64,000 bases of DNA from Anthopleura xanthogrammica (taxonomy: Eukaryota; Cnidaria; Anthozoa; Actiniaria; Actiniidae): assembly GCA_964019055.1 (NCBI GenBank), contig OZ025215.1:13098520-13162519 (forward strand), given 5' to 3'. Made by a program: the position numbers and the translations under genes. This document shows, piece after piece, positions 51,878 to 64,000 of the stretch; within the stretch, counting starts at the first letter, position 1; each line of letters opens with the position of its first letter. The notes beneath the pieces are model-generated. The model saw nothing but the letters and a program-made list of their open reading frames with translations, searched no databases and was not told the DNA's origin.

Positions 51878-53287
51878 ATGTCTGATTCAGAGGAAGAGTC
51901 AGTAGAGGACGAAGGACTTTATTTGGGTGAATACGAAGGAGAAAGAAACGAAGACGAAGAAAGACATGGTAAAGGCAAAGCTACTCTACCCAACGGTGAT
52001 GTATATGAAGGGCAGTATGTGCATGGTAAAAGACATGGCCAAGGAACCTACAAGTAAGTTAGTTTACTCTGAGGTTTGACTGCCATCGCTTGGTGGGGTG
52101 ATTAATCCGCTTTTGTTTAGCATTAAAATCAAGAAATTACGTTGAATTCTTCGGTCAAGGTTGACAAGGGACATGAGCTGGTCAAAGGTTTACAAACTTA
52201 TTTTCAAACATCCGTCCAGCTACAGATTACAGCAAAAAGCATCAGTCATCATATACATTCTCATTTCCTACGCTTCTCTTTTTTTCCTGCTTAGCTTGCC
52301 AAAAATAGTCTTGTTAATGATCTCGCTGATTGACAGAGAGACGGGTGACGTGCGCACCAAATAGTACCGGCTTCCTGGGATAATCTACACTGACGATCCG
52401 GCGACAATATGCTGAAAGAAACAGCATTGATGGGTAGTGAAAATAAGCCTAGAGAAGGAAGGAAAACCTACTAAACTGCTGCTCATCGCTACAACTCAAA
52501 AATTAGTTGAATTGCCCTAACTGTTTTAATGTTTTATCAATGCAGAGTTAAGCCATGACCTCAAATGTGCATTAGTGGACAGAAAATAATGCTCTCATGC
52601 AGTGATAAATGATTCTTGACTGCTTCTTGTCTTCTTTGTCAACACGATTTCAATACTGCAAGTATTCGGATAAGAGCCTCTTCACCCCACACATTCAGTG
52701 CAGATTTTGAGTGTCATATATTACTCTGTTACAAAATACCTTTCACCTTCGTAACTGACAAACCCATGAATCTTATTGTTTCATTCATTTCTAGGTTCAA
52801 AAAGGGAGGCAAATATGTTGGGAACTACGCCAATGGCAAGAAACATGGCGAAGGTACATTGTTTTACCCGGATGGAACCAAATATGAAGGGTTCTGGATC
52901 AACGACGAGAGGCACGGTCAAGGTACTTATTACTATAGTAACGGTGATACCTATGAAGGAGAATGGTCCCAAAACCAGCGCCATGGTCAGGGAGTATACA
53001 CATATGCTGAGACTGGTTCCAAGTATAAAGGGACATGGGTTAATGGACGAATGGAAGGGGCTGGCGAGCTGATCCATACAGATCACCGCTACACAGGCAT
53101 CATGCAGCAGGATTTACCAAAAGGAAGGGGGAAGTACACCTTTGACTTTGGATGCGAACAGAGAGGAAAATATGAACTAATTGAAGTTGTGCTTGAACCA
53201 GTAGATCAATTTGAAGGTGAAGAACAAGAAGAAATGGTTGTTCTTGAACCCAAATGGAGATGTGAAGACCTGGTACAAATACAGTAA
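51878..53287 (+). CDS. RSPH1: Radial spoke head 1 homologue (MORN repeats), 2 exons, 222 aa
   Basis: Exons 51878-52053 and 52795-53287. Known: RSPH1 is part of the radial spoke head of motile 9+2 cilia and flagella. Seen: the acidic start [22 protein letters not shown], then about six MORN units ([94 protein letters not shown]) and the family signature [16 protein letters not shown]. The end is short and acidic (222 aa against about 309 in human), missing the long C-terminal Glu-rich tail. An in-frame ATG 30 nt upstream (51848) is possible; I chose 51878 because the family starts MSD. AATAAA at 53407-53412. Confidence 0.93.
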
Positions 53288-56161
53288 CTGAATGATCATC
53301 ATTATCAACCTCAGCTCAGTGCCGTATAAAACACTAATGTCTATCGGGCCAACAACTACTTTCACGACACTTATAAACGTTTTCAGATAACATCCTAAAG
53401 AACAACAATAAAAGCATAATTCCTTACGCGTACACGGTTCATGTTCTCCGTCAGTAATCTTTACACGTCTTATTAAGAGTATCCGGCGATCGCTCGTTAT
53501 GCGCGCTGCCCGCAATGTATCTACGCCGCATCATCCTATCATAGTGAAAAATATGTCATCATTTAGTACATGTGTACTCCCATTTATTTAATTTTACTAG
53601 TCTTTTCTTCTTCCTCATCATCATCATATCTCCTTCTTCGTCTTTCTCAGCTTCCTCATCATCATCAATATCTTCTTCTTCTTCTTCTTCTTCTTCTTCG
53701 TCTTTCTTCTTCTTCTTTTGTCATTGGTTTGACTGATTAAAATATTCATCATTCAAGAGATGTTTTCAGAACATTTACTATAATGAACTCCTCGTCTTCC
53801 GGAGGACATCGCTTTAGACCTCTAAGCCCATTGTCAAACTTTTTGGAATATTTCCACGCGCACTCCAAATGACAAAGCAGATTTCTTGATTTGGAAAACT
53901 ATACAGTACTGGGACTATCCAAATACAATACGTAAATACGGAACCTATTTCCCGTGTGTACCATCATTAATATCCGTCATGCCGGTAAACTCCCCCGCCG
54001 AGCAGGAATTAATCATAATAACTGTCAGTAAAGAAGAGTTTTACATCCACAAGGAAAGTAATAAATGTCCCTGTTAATCAGCTCACAAGTAACGACGGAA
54101 ATCCTACAACTTCCTGTTAGGCGTGTGCCATTCTTAACTGTTAAACATTGCGCGTCCCAGAGGAAAAGCGAGAATGCGTCCCAAATCTGGCGGCAATAAA
54201 ACATATTAGAAACTCAGGATATTGTCTTGAATTTCAACCCATTAAATATTTGCACCGCGACACAATCGTGCGCAGAGGACATAGAGTATGTATTCAATAG
54301 GCAAGTGGGACAATGGATCATAGTAGATGATAGATCAACCATATACTGCTCTGCGCTTACAGTATCTTATCCCTAAGGGACCTTGGGCCAGCCAGACCCA
54401 ACACCATGAGTGACTGAGCTAACACGCTGTCCAGTATCATGTATTAAAAGATTAAACGCGGCTTGAGCACAACTCAACCCGAGGGCAACTCCACACGTGC
54501 TCCCTTTATCGTATAAACTACGACTTGATATTCCACTTCGATTATGAGTACTTCTAATGCCTAGTTATCATTTCTGTTAAAACAAACGTTCTATAAGAAA
54601 AAGAATCAATACATAAAGACCCAAGTTATAGAAGATTTGCACTGACAACTTCAACGACTTGTTAACAACAAGTACTGGCACTCTGCATGACCTAGATATC
54701 ATCACGGAATATACAGTCACCTCATTCAAATCTTCATTTAGATTATACTGACCCTTTATTATACCAAATACGCGCAGCTCTATTGTACCAAATGAGATTA
54801 TCATACAGCCCACTCGGACTGTTCTGGGCTGTGAGACAACAGAAGACCTTTCTAAACTGAGTGGACGTGACCTTCTATTGCGCATGCCGGGAGCCCTCCT
54901 TCTGAAGTATCAAGGCAGAAAGATCTAGCAAATCAGCCAACTGGGGATTATAACATTACCATTGCGGTGATTTTTACAGAAGGTTATTTTTATAATGGTT
55001 TTTCAAATTGTTTAAAAAGAAAGCATTGATTTTCATAATTTCAAGTTTTCCTTCTATTCAAAAATAGAAACTTTGGAAACGTGCGCATATTTCCTGTTGT
55101 TAGTGGATGAATTGCAACAATATCCCGGTCCTGTATCGAGATGTTTTCTTTATTGTTTAATGCATAATACTAAACATGTAATATAAATACTAGACGGCAT
55201 CCGTTATAGGGTCATTATCAGTATTTCCATTAGTAACCAATTACTTTTATCACATTATTAACGGGATTGCCTGCTTTACTTTCATTACTTCCTTCCATAA
55301 ACAGCAGGTACAAACCGCTACTGCTGTTCACGGATTGTCAGACATCCCGTGGTGCAAATAGCGAGAAAATCATGCCGGGAAGAAAGGCGTATTCGCTGTA
55401 AGGTCTTCCATGATAATAGATAATATAAAAAAAAAATGAAATTACCAAGCTGCGTGTCGGGTTCGCTTCAACTGAGCTGATTAGTTAATTCTCTCATGAA
55501 ATGGGTTCCGAAGTTTAAAACATTACTTGGAAGATTTTGTCCGTTATGCAAGCTGTAACCAGTAGTTTGGTTAACAGGCTTGTTTTTCATCCGTTTTCGA
55601 CATTCCAAGATAATTCCACTCGCTAATCTAAACCATTTTTGTAGCGTTACTCGGGAAGGGCGCAAATAATAATCGTCAAAATATCGATGGCAAAAGGTCA
55701 CATTCTACTATGCGAAAGACCAAAAAAACTGACAACCTTTCTCCTGTTCTAGACGTTGTTTTGGCACTTGTGATTAATCTAAACCAACAACGCTTTAAGT
55801 GTTTTATTTGACCACGGAAAACATTATCCGTAAACCACCCAAACCATCAACAGTCCCAAACCAAGAGGCACCAATTTCGATGGGTACATTTTTGGAATAC
55901 CCAGAATATTAATGAGAACGAGAGAGTATTTGTGTTGAGAATGTAATCTGCAGTGGAGTATATCAACTACAGACTCGACTGACTGACAGTCCCAACTCAG
56001 TGAACAGACCAGTAAGGATAGCCATACAGATAGACTGAGTTCTTACAGCTCATAGGTAACACTCATTGGTAAAATAGCATTCAGTGCACTGATTTGGCTC
56101 AGTGTTGTAAAATGTTATTAATGATACTACCTTTCTTGATTCAGATACAGATAACTACAGC
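53288..56161. other. Intergenic gap with a (TCT)n tract
   Basis: About 2.9 kb. A CTT/TCT-rich simple repeat spans 53600-53720. The rest is unique-looking AT-rich DNA with a few short open frames that lack composition or splice support. The lipase 5' UTR probably lies in the final few hundred bases. Confidence 0.6.
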
Positions 56162-59100
56162 ATGTCATATCCTTGTGGATGGACGCGAAGCATCAGAAGG
56201 CTGTTATTCTGTGGTCTTGCTATCTCGACAATCTTGATATTTGATGATGTGAAAGGTAAGTGATTTTCCTGTGTTTTACGAGCATTTTCATCAAGTACAA
56301 GTTTGCCTACTCGAATATTACTATTATAATATGTTACGTTAATGGATCCCGTAACTACAAGAAAACTGACCCCATGCAATGCTGGTCAGTGTGCAGCATC
56401 CCTTTATAATCTCGCCAGGACATTGTCGAACAGTAGTAAAGTCACATAATATTTGAATGACCAGCTATATTGCCTAAGGTTTAATAGTACCCTTTTGGTG
56501 ACCCTTTTTGTATGGCACAATCAGAGTGTTCCCTGGACTCCTCTGGTCCCTGTATACACCTTTATTGCACTCATTAGATACAAATAACAATCAAAATTGG
56601 GCTTTCGTGCTTTGATTCGCCTCGGTCAGTAAAGCCGTCGCTGTTGTAGTCATTATAAAGGGATTACATGACATTAGCATTTTGCCTCAAGGATTCTACA
56701 CGCGTCAATTCATTTCTGGAAAGATAAGAAAATCGCAGGCATTTTTCTGATAAAAAGTTAACACATGATGTGATTTGATCATAACTAAAAACACTTCGTC
56801 AAAAACATTGTGTATTTTTGTTAATCCTGGTTTATTCAGCTCGAGAATTCAGTTAAGAAGTTGATTGTTACCGGGTTAAACAAGAGACGAAAGAAGTCGA
56901 TCACTTAACAGGTCTTCATCAGTGCTTAATCATGTCTGCCGTTTTATGTTGCTCTGGGTTCAAGTCTGATTATGAAGTTATGGTTATTGAACCGATAACA
57001 TGCAGTGATTCTGTACTAAAACATCTCGGCTCTTAATGAACATTTAAAACAAAACAAAAGTGAGAAAACAAAGAACAATAAAAACTCTACTGGTAAAGCT
57101 ATCTGTCGGGCCTGGTGTCATTCTTCAGTTGTATAACGAGCCGTAAGTTGTTCACAAGTCACTGCGACAAGAAGTCCATCCATAATCATCAGACTGATGA
57201 ACCCTGGGGCAGTGAGAGTGATACTAGTATTCAATTATAATTGTGCAAATGTTTTGACACTTTTTCATTTGGTTTGTTCATGTGGTCCAAACTCTTTGCC
57301 TTTGGCAAATACTCCTCAGATACGCCTATTTGGTTTTAGCGAACATAGTGTGAGTAGAAGGCAGTCTGTGTTTTCAAAAAGGGTTCAATTTTTGAGCCAT
57401 TAGAGGGCCAGTAGGATCTATATTTCTAAACGTCTTTGAAGCGCATGTGTAGTGTAACTAGTAGAGCCACCTTAATTTTTGTATCGTATTTTATCTTGTA
57501 TCGCTATAATTAATCCAATCGCGAAAACTCCCTTCACATCATTGATATATACCGTTATCTGGGGCAAATCTAGGACTAGATCTTTCTAGTAGAATGTAAG
57601 ATGTCTGTACAACAATCATTGGATGAAAAATATGAAAAACAAGAATGCTGTGTTGTTTAGAAACAGTGGTATTCTGGCAACGGGTATTTAGCCAAAATTT
57701 CTCTGTTATATTTCCTGTTTTCTGTCATCATGTCCCATCAAGTGAAATGAATACAGCCAGCCAGTCAAAGCATTATCCTGAACCTAGTGAGATCACTATG
57801 ACCTTCTTGTAAGACACTTGTAGTAATTATATGGAACAATAAGAATACACTTGTACAGTAACACGAAGAACGTGATGTACAAAAGGTCACGCATATTCAA
57901 TCCATATGGTGTTACATGCAGCCCTCAGGCACTTGAACATGTTTTTCTCATCAACGCTTGAAATGCATCATGACCCAGGACGGTAGTGACGTCATTTTCC
58001 AAACAAATGTCCGTAGCATGAGTTTTTGAAGTTTCACGAAAACTATAGGAATGGAAACTCTGAAATACTACTATCGAAGTTTGTTGTAACTAGTTAACGT
58101 TGTAGTAGTGTGTGTGGAGCGAACCTTACAGAAGAACCCTTTACAAGAGCGAAGGTTGTAAAATATACACGTCTTTAATATACGTCTTACTGATAGCAGT
58201 TATCACTTGCAGCATTGTAACTGAACAAAAGTTTTTTTGTTTTTTTTCAGGTCAGAAACCGTCCGTCTGTTATGATTTTTATGGTTGTTTTTCAAACGAG
58301 TACCCGTTCAACAGGACACATATCCCTCTTCCTGAATCACCTGCAGCTATATCCACCAGGTTTCTTCTCTTCACAAGACAAACATCGTACCGTGGTGAAT
58401 GGATTAATAGCATCCAAGCAATAAAGAACTCACATTTCAATGCTTCACGCTCTACTATTGTTATTATACACGGCTTTGCTGGTTTCACCTGTGAGTATAG
58501 CTTTCTTCCTTGATATTCCTCTTTGATAAAAAGGCGAACAGCATAAATTCTAGCTATCCGCAGTGACAACATGTCCTTGTACACTGCGCTGCCAGCTTGC
58601 ATGTTTTGTATGCACAAGATGGTGGGTTTTCTTGTACAAAAGTCCTTGTGGTTCTGTTGTTAAAAGCTCTAATGTTGTGGTTTCCAACCGTCTCACTGAC
58701 TTTGTGACAGTGAAGCAAATAAAATAAAAATAAAATAAAAATAAAATAAAGATAAAATACAAAAAGTACGGTGGCCATTATGAAACGGCTAATCGACAAT
58801 GAAATCACATTACCATGCAAGCGTCAAAATGGAGTAAAAACTTTGATGTTGACATTAAATGCTTTTTTCCCCTGTAGTCAAGACGAGTATAACTCAGGAA
58901 GCTGACTGGTGGGGAGTTCCTATGAAGAACCAATTGCTGATTAAAGATGATCTTAACATCATCATCTTGGATTGGATGCGTGGGGCCTGGTTTCCGTTCA
59001 CTCGGGCTGTGGCAAACACCAGGGTTGTTGGTTCCCAGGGCGCGCATTTCCTTGAGACATTAGAACACCTCTACGGACGTCACTTGCCGTTTATTCACAT

Positions 59101-61141
59101 CATCGGGTTTAGTTTTGGTGCGCATGTCGCTGGGTATATTGGTCAGCGGATGAAACAAAATGGACGCTTGATCAACAGAATAACAGGTATGGCTTAAAAT
59201 CGATAATAAATCAATAGTGCATCGGATAATAAATCAATAGTGCATCGGATAATAAATCAATAGTGCATCGGATAATAAATCAATAGTGCATCGGATAATA
59301 AATCAATAGTGCATCGGATAATAAATCAATAGTGCATCGGATAATAAATCAATAGTGCATTGGATAATAAATCAATAGCACATCGGGTGTATTTCAGTTC
59401 CGAGTTATAGGAAGCTAAATCGTCTCGTCTCCGTTACCTTTTCCTGCCAATCTTCAATTTAGAAGTATTAAATTATTGCTTTTTTTATACTAAAGATTAA
59501 GAATTAAAACAAAGAGATTGTACATACCTCATTCTACTTCAGGTCTAGATCCAGCAGCCATGTGGTTTCATGGTCAACACGAGGACGTCAGACTTGACAC
59601 AAGCGATGCATTCTTTGTTGATGTCATTCACACCAGTAGTGAATATGGCATCACTAGTGGTATTGGTCACGTGGACTTCTTTCCTAATGGCGGGAAAAAA
59701 CAACCCGGATGTAACACGATTTTAGCAGGTAAGGTATTTGGTTGCCATGAAGACAGGCACATCATCAGTGGCAAAACTTTAACAAAATGAATCCTTTTAT
59801 TTCTTGTTTCTTAGGATTAACCACGTATCTGTTCTGTAATCACAAGAAGGCTCCTGAATATTTCACCAGTTCAATCTTGTCCCAGTGTCCACTGCATGCT
59901 TATGAATGTCGACTGGAGAGTGAGTTCAAGAGTGGTAAATGTCTGATGTGTGAAGGGCCGTGTATCAAGATGGGATACCATGCTTATGAACAGAACAAGA
60001 ATGGAACAATACAAGGCAACTTCTACCTCACGACTAAAGCAGAGTCTCCATATTGCTGTAAGAAGATCTTCTACTTGACAAACTAATTCGATATATGAAA
60101 CTATTTTGGTCCGAAAATTTTTATTTCAATTTTCTAACAAAACGTTATCTTTTATGGCATGATAAAAGTGTTTTCTATTATATCCAGCATTTTGTAGAAA
60201 TCCATTCCTTTGTTTTTCTCATCAGTGTATCATTACCAAATATCCTTCAAGACCATGGATTCCTGGTTTGCTGGTGTTTATGGACCTGTGTTCGTGAAGC
60301 TCAAAGGAACAGATGGCAGATCTTACACCACCAAGTCAATGAAGTAAGCCTTTTATTCCGTCCCAGACCCTTGTATACCACCAAACGTTGAAAGAGCTTG
60401 GAGACTAACTTCAAATGTCTTTGTTCTTCATGCACATACAGATACATCCCAGGCTGTGCTGAGATAACTTATCTTTTTACTTGTCCATTCAACCTTGGGA
60501 AACTGAAAAGGATTGCCGTGTGGCATCATGGGATATTCCAGTCCTGGGGACTGGACCGAGTTATTGTAAGGCCTGCCTGGAATCGATACAGGTATGCAGA
60601 ATAACCATCATCCATGACTTGATAGTCATGTTCTGGTATTAACACGCTTCATTAGATTACATTTCGTTTGACTGTAAAACGGCACGGCACGGCACAAGGC
60701 ACAGCCACGGGTGACGACATCCTTTAAGCCAATCATAGCGCATGAGATCATTGCTTATCCAATAAAAAACGCTTAGACGCGGTATCGTCAAGGTCACGGT
60801 ATGACACCTGACGTCCGTGAGTCTTTTACATTTGCCCATATTGTTTTCAACGTATCCTGCTAAGATTTATGGATCTTATTCTGCGTGCGAATTTATATCC
60901 GCACTTGACCGCTGGCCAAAACAATGGATTAGAGAACGATTTCTAAGGTAATCTTCAAAGAAATTTGTGGTAACATTTTTTATTTTTGTTTGGTAGATAC
61001 GTGGCACGTGTGAACGAGTGGCTACGATACGGCAAGAAAGTCAGCAAGCACCTTCTCACGTGGGAGAAAGATAAACGACGACAGAGAAAATTGAGTAGAA
61101 GAATGACTGAAAAACTGAGAAAAACTAGAAAAATGGGATAA
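56162..61141 (+). CDS. Secreted lipase of the pancreatic/lipoprotein lipase family, 8 exons, 494 aa
   Basis: Exons: 56162-56255, 58251-58490, 58878-59186, 59543-59728, 59815-60057, 60226-60343, 60442-60591, 60997-61141; frame closed. Known: alpha/beta-hydrolase lipases cleave acylglycerol or phospholipid esters outside the cell; the C-terminal PLAT domain binds lipid or colipase. Seen: an N-terminal basic-hydrophobic segment (RRLLFCGLAISTILIF) as signal peptide or anchor, VCYDFYGCF and the FLLFTRQ start of the fold, oxyanion strand TIVIIHGF, nucleophile elbow GFSFGAHVAG (Ser), GLDPA (Asp), SGIGHVDFFPNGGKKQPGC, catalytic His in CNHKKAPEYF, a cysteine-rich lid/hinge, then PLAT (YHYQISFKT). Odd: a very basic C-terminal tail of about 25 residues (KDKRRQRKLSRRMTEKLRKT). 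Poly(A) candidate AATAAA at 61914. Confidence 0.92.
59203..59388. repeat. 23-bp tandem repeat, about 8 copies
   Basis: ATAATAAATCAATAGTGCATCGG repeats head to tail with almost no change in lipase intron 3; only the last copies vary. Confidence 0.95.
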
Positions 61142-62258
61142 AATGGTCAAGAAATAGAGTATAATCTATTACGTGTGCAGGGCCTTCAAGTAACCGTCCT
61201 TGTATATTTCCATTGCCAAGTACAAGTTTATGGGACTTGTGATGCTGTGAGTCGAGGCCAAAACTAAAAGGGAAGTGAACTTAATACTTCTCCATTCCTG
61301 CTAAATTTCACGTAACTCGTGAAATGAATGCAGTAGTAGCGACTGTAGCTCACGTGTTAAGTAGAGAAAGCGCTACGGTAGCACTGGAGTACGAAACATT
61401 TTCAAAGAACGCTATATTGTCTTGATATCTATTGATATATATTTTTATCTCACACCATAGAAAATACAGCCAATCAGAAAACAGGAAAGCCGTTGTATAT
61501 TTGTCAGTATTTCACTCTTCCTTCCCATCATGCACTCCGCGTTGAATCTACGCATTTGTATTTTCTATGATGTGGGATAAAATAGTTATACAATGGTTTC
61601 GAGTGGCATACCGTGGAATATCCCACGAGTCACTTGTAGTTTCTAGTATATACACGAGCCTATAGTGTATAGTAACTATGCTATTAATAATAATAATAAT
61701 ATTCTATTAATATTGCAATAATTGCAATAGCTGAGGGTTAGACTTAAAGATTTGACATGATATCTCTTTTCCCCCTCGCCTCCACCCACAACAAAACCTA
61801 CTCTACTCTAGATGAAAAAGGCCAGCCATGAATATACACTTACGGCTGGTTAGCTATATAGAACATTCTGTATTCATAATAATTATATAATTCTAGAGGT
61901 ATATGTATATAGAAATAAACTATGTTGCTATACTTACACGCTGTACTATAAATAGTTTCTACCATGACGTCATCAAGCTATTCAAGTTGACGTCAGACTG
62001 CATTAGAATATATCCCTATGCAAAACTAACAAGCTAAATTCTAATTCCATCTGTGAGTTAGCTGTACCTTGGCTAGGATCAGCCCAGGTATCAGGTATTT
62101 GGGTATCGATAAAAAACTAGAAGGTTTGATTTGTGCATTCAATTAAGCATGGAAATCTTTCGCATCTATCTACTCATCATACGAATCTGTCTGTTGTATA
62201 TGATATTTGATTAAGATACTCGTAAAAACAGACGCCAACATGACAGCACCTTATTGGA
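61142..62258. other. Intergenic gap between convergent lipase and kinase genes
   Basis: Contains the lipase 3' UTR and one fold-back element. I see no coding signal. Confidence 0.6.
61445..61587. repeat. Fold-back element with TTTTATCTCACACCATAGAA arms
   Basis: TTTTATCTCACACCATAGAA.. AATACAG at 61444 pairs with GTATTTTCTATGATGTGGGA..TAAAAT at 61557-61584. MITE-like. Confidence 0.7.
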
Positions 62259-63880
62259 CTAAGCAGTCGAACTGTCCAGGATACGTTCGTCGTTTCGTAT
62301 TAATTGCAACTGTCTGTCCAGTATTGTGGCGAGGAGGTCAATAGCTGGACGTTTAAGAGGACTGGAATGCCAGCAACTCATCATTATAGCATACCTGGAA
62401 AATATTGATGAATTTATTGCTCACTATCAAGCTTGTTGGACTAGAAATGCGCAAGTTTTGATTGAACATTATTTGTTTATCAATAGACAACGATAGTACT
62501 TGACCATAACAGAATGTATATCACATATTCACAGTGGACCTTGTCATATTTTACTGCAATTCTGCAACAAACGCACCCAATATGCACAAGGATGCGCAAA
62601 ATATGAGACCGTATTAAGTAAGTCGAGTCAAAATACCAGTGATGAGAAAAAATGTACAGCCATTTCAGGCATATAATAAACTAGCCAACAAATAACTTAT
62701 GCCAATAGTACTATACTTATCGCTTACATTTCATTGGAACAGTCGACTGGCTGGCTTAGTCTTGTTCCTCTTTTAAGTGACTTGAGAATTTCTTTTCCTG
62801 ATAACCCGCAGTATGGTACTTTACCTGAAAATATTCAGAAAATATAAAGGTAAACCATCCTTCATTAACGCGGCGGGTTGCGTTCCTTGAATCCGACGGT
62901 GCGCACTTCACCCCCTTACCTCTAACTCTCCATCAATGCTCTGTTTTAAAGGTATTAAAAGCTAAGGCTACAGAGATTAGAGAGAAGAAAAAACAAGTGT
63001 GTGAAATCGCAAATTGCTGGCAATGCATTTACCAACTTAGCCAACCAACCATTTGTTCCCAAGTCAGCTCAACTTGCTTGGACATTGGGCTGATGCTGTA
63101 CGCATGCGCATACAATACCAACAAGGCATGGGCTACATCTCAAACAGGTGAACGTTATGTTGTATGAAGGGCTGAAAAAAGCTTGTGATGCCGCTTGTAA
63201 GATGATCTATTATACAAATACACACCTCCAGTATAGATTTCCCACAGCAAAACTCCAAACGACCATCTACAATACAATACAATACAATAAACTTTATTTA
63301 AAGAGGGTGACGTATTAACCCATTTGGTTATCTAACTTACGGCCCTCTGGAAAATATGATTATAAAGATTGCAAATCAACTATAAATATTCTGCCAAAAT
63401 ATTATCCAGTAGGTGTTAAAAAAAACCTCAGTCAATGCAAACATTTTATATACCAATATACCAATACGCACATGTCACTCTCCTTGGTAGCCTCCAACGT
63501 CTCGATAGCTTCGATTGACATCCATCGTAGTGGTAACATTGTCTACAGAAAAAACACAGTAAGGTAGGAAAATCGTCATAAATGTGGATATACAAATTTT
63601 TTTACTTGAGCTCTGATTGGATATGTCCGCGCAGGCGCAGTATAACATAACACTAAAATATTCTCATCAGAGAAACCGTAACATCTAGAAATCAAAGTCA
63701 ATGGAAAACTGGGCTGATTTCTGGTGGGTATTTTACACTAGATTATTACAATACCTTGTTTGATAACTGCTGGTAGTGTCCTCTTTCATACACATCTCTT
63801 GCCAGTCCAAAGTCTGACAACTTAGCTGTCATGTTGATATCAAGCAGTACATTCCTTGCCGCCAGATCACGATGAACACA
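62259..63880 (-). CDS. Receptor-type tyrosine kinase, 3' part of kinase domain, partial gene
   Basis: Minus-strand exons: 63880-63755, 63542-63472, 63266-63226, 62824-62728, 62394-62259 (TAG 62261-62259). The gene continues right of the window. Known: tyrosine kinases transfer phosphate from ATP to protein tyrosine. Seen: catalytic loop [29 protein letters not shown] (Mg-binding DFG and activation-loop Tyr), [41 protein letters not shown], and [12 protein letters not shown] closing the C lobe. The AAR order in HRDLAARN marks it as Tyr rather than Ser/Thr. Only about 20 residues follow the kinase domain. Whether it has a receptor ectodomain cannot be seen; the RDVYE activation segment looks receptor-like. 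Confidence 0.92.
63271..63347 (-). repeat. 3' tail of a non-LTR retroposon, copy B, at a kinase splice acceptor
   Basis: Near-identical to 18705-18793 from GAGGGCCGTAAGTTAG to the (TTGTA)n tail on the minus strand. The tail TTGTATTGTATTGTAG ends directly at the acceptor AG (63268-63267) of the kinase exon 63266-63226. Confidence 0.85.
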
Positions 63881-64000
63881 CTACAGAAATCAAACGATTA
63901 CAGATATATTTTGCTGAATTGTTTAGTGGACCCCAGAAACTAGTATACAAGTTGAGGTAGTGGAACTGAGCGCTGGTGGTGCGCCTCACACGGGCTGTGG

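Noticed and set aside
53600..53720. Possible Glu/Asp-rich exon on the minus strand, or a missing acidic tail of RSPH1
   Set aside because: It is a (TCT)n simple repeat; on the plus strand it encodes Ser/Phe/Leu runs, not acidic residues, and RSPH1 already stops at 53287.

Overview
This is a nuclear DNA window from an animal. It has about 70 spliceable GT-AG or GC-AG introns, no operons, AT-rich intergenic DNA, many microsatellites and a wealth of fold-back and retroposon debris. The gene set (polarity multi-PDZ scaffold, cilium radial-spoke protein, receptor-type tyrosine kinase, PLAT-domain lipase) is metazoan. The short but non-minimal introns and the style of the kinase fit a non-vertebrate such as a sponge, cnidarian or other marine invertebrate, but I cannot fix the phylum from sequence alone.

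Layout, left to right: last exon of an MFSD14/HIAT1-like transporter (+, 316-522); a repeat-bearing gap; an unrecognised two-exon gene (-, 3342-4977) divergent from RTCA, the RNA 3'-phosphate cyclase (+, 5289-8467, 11 exons, 367 aa); an intact, apparently very young BEL/Pao LTR retrotransposon (9251-16406) with matching LTRs and an ATCGT target duplication; a large MPDZ/PATJ-type gene (+, 16839-37065, 38 exons, L27 plus 12 PDZ domains); a 109-bp satellite array (38489-40145); a threonine dehydratase gene with ACT domain (+, 41092-48067, 12 exons), one of whose introns carries a tRNA-Thr(AGT) on the other strand; UBE2U (-, 48670-50714) convergent with it; RSPH1 (+, 51878-53287); a secreted pancreatic-type lipase (+, 56162-61141); and the 3' end of a tyrosine kinase gene (-, 62259-63880). 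I assembled exon models by hand from splice sites, reading frame and recall of family members. All multi-exon models close in frame. The exception is MPDZ, whose summed exons are exactly one base out of frame, and this is explained by a 16-bp tandem duplication after the L27 domain.

The genes are ordinary housekeeping or developmental genes with no evident shared pathway. The neighbourhood arrangement (divergent start pairs, convergent poly(A) pair) is the main link between them. I see no prokaryote-type or defence system here. What stands out is genome plasticity: the frameshifting duplication, an exon fragment copied into a later intron, an inverted exon copy beside broken LINEs, a splice acceptor made from a retroposon tail, a possible internal start for the PDZ scaffold, and a terminal-inverted-repeat element caught inserted at TTAA within a minisatellite.
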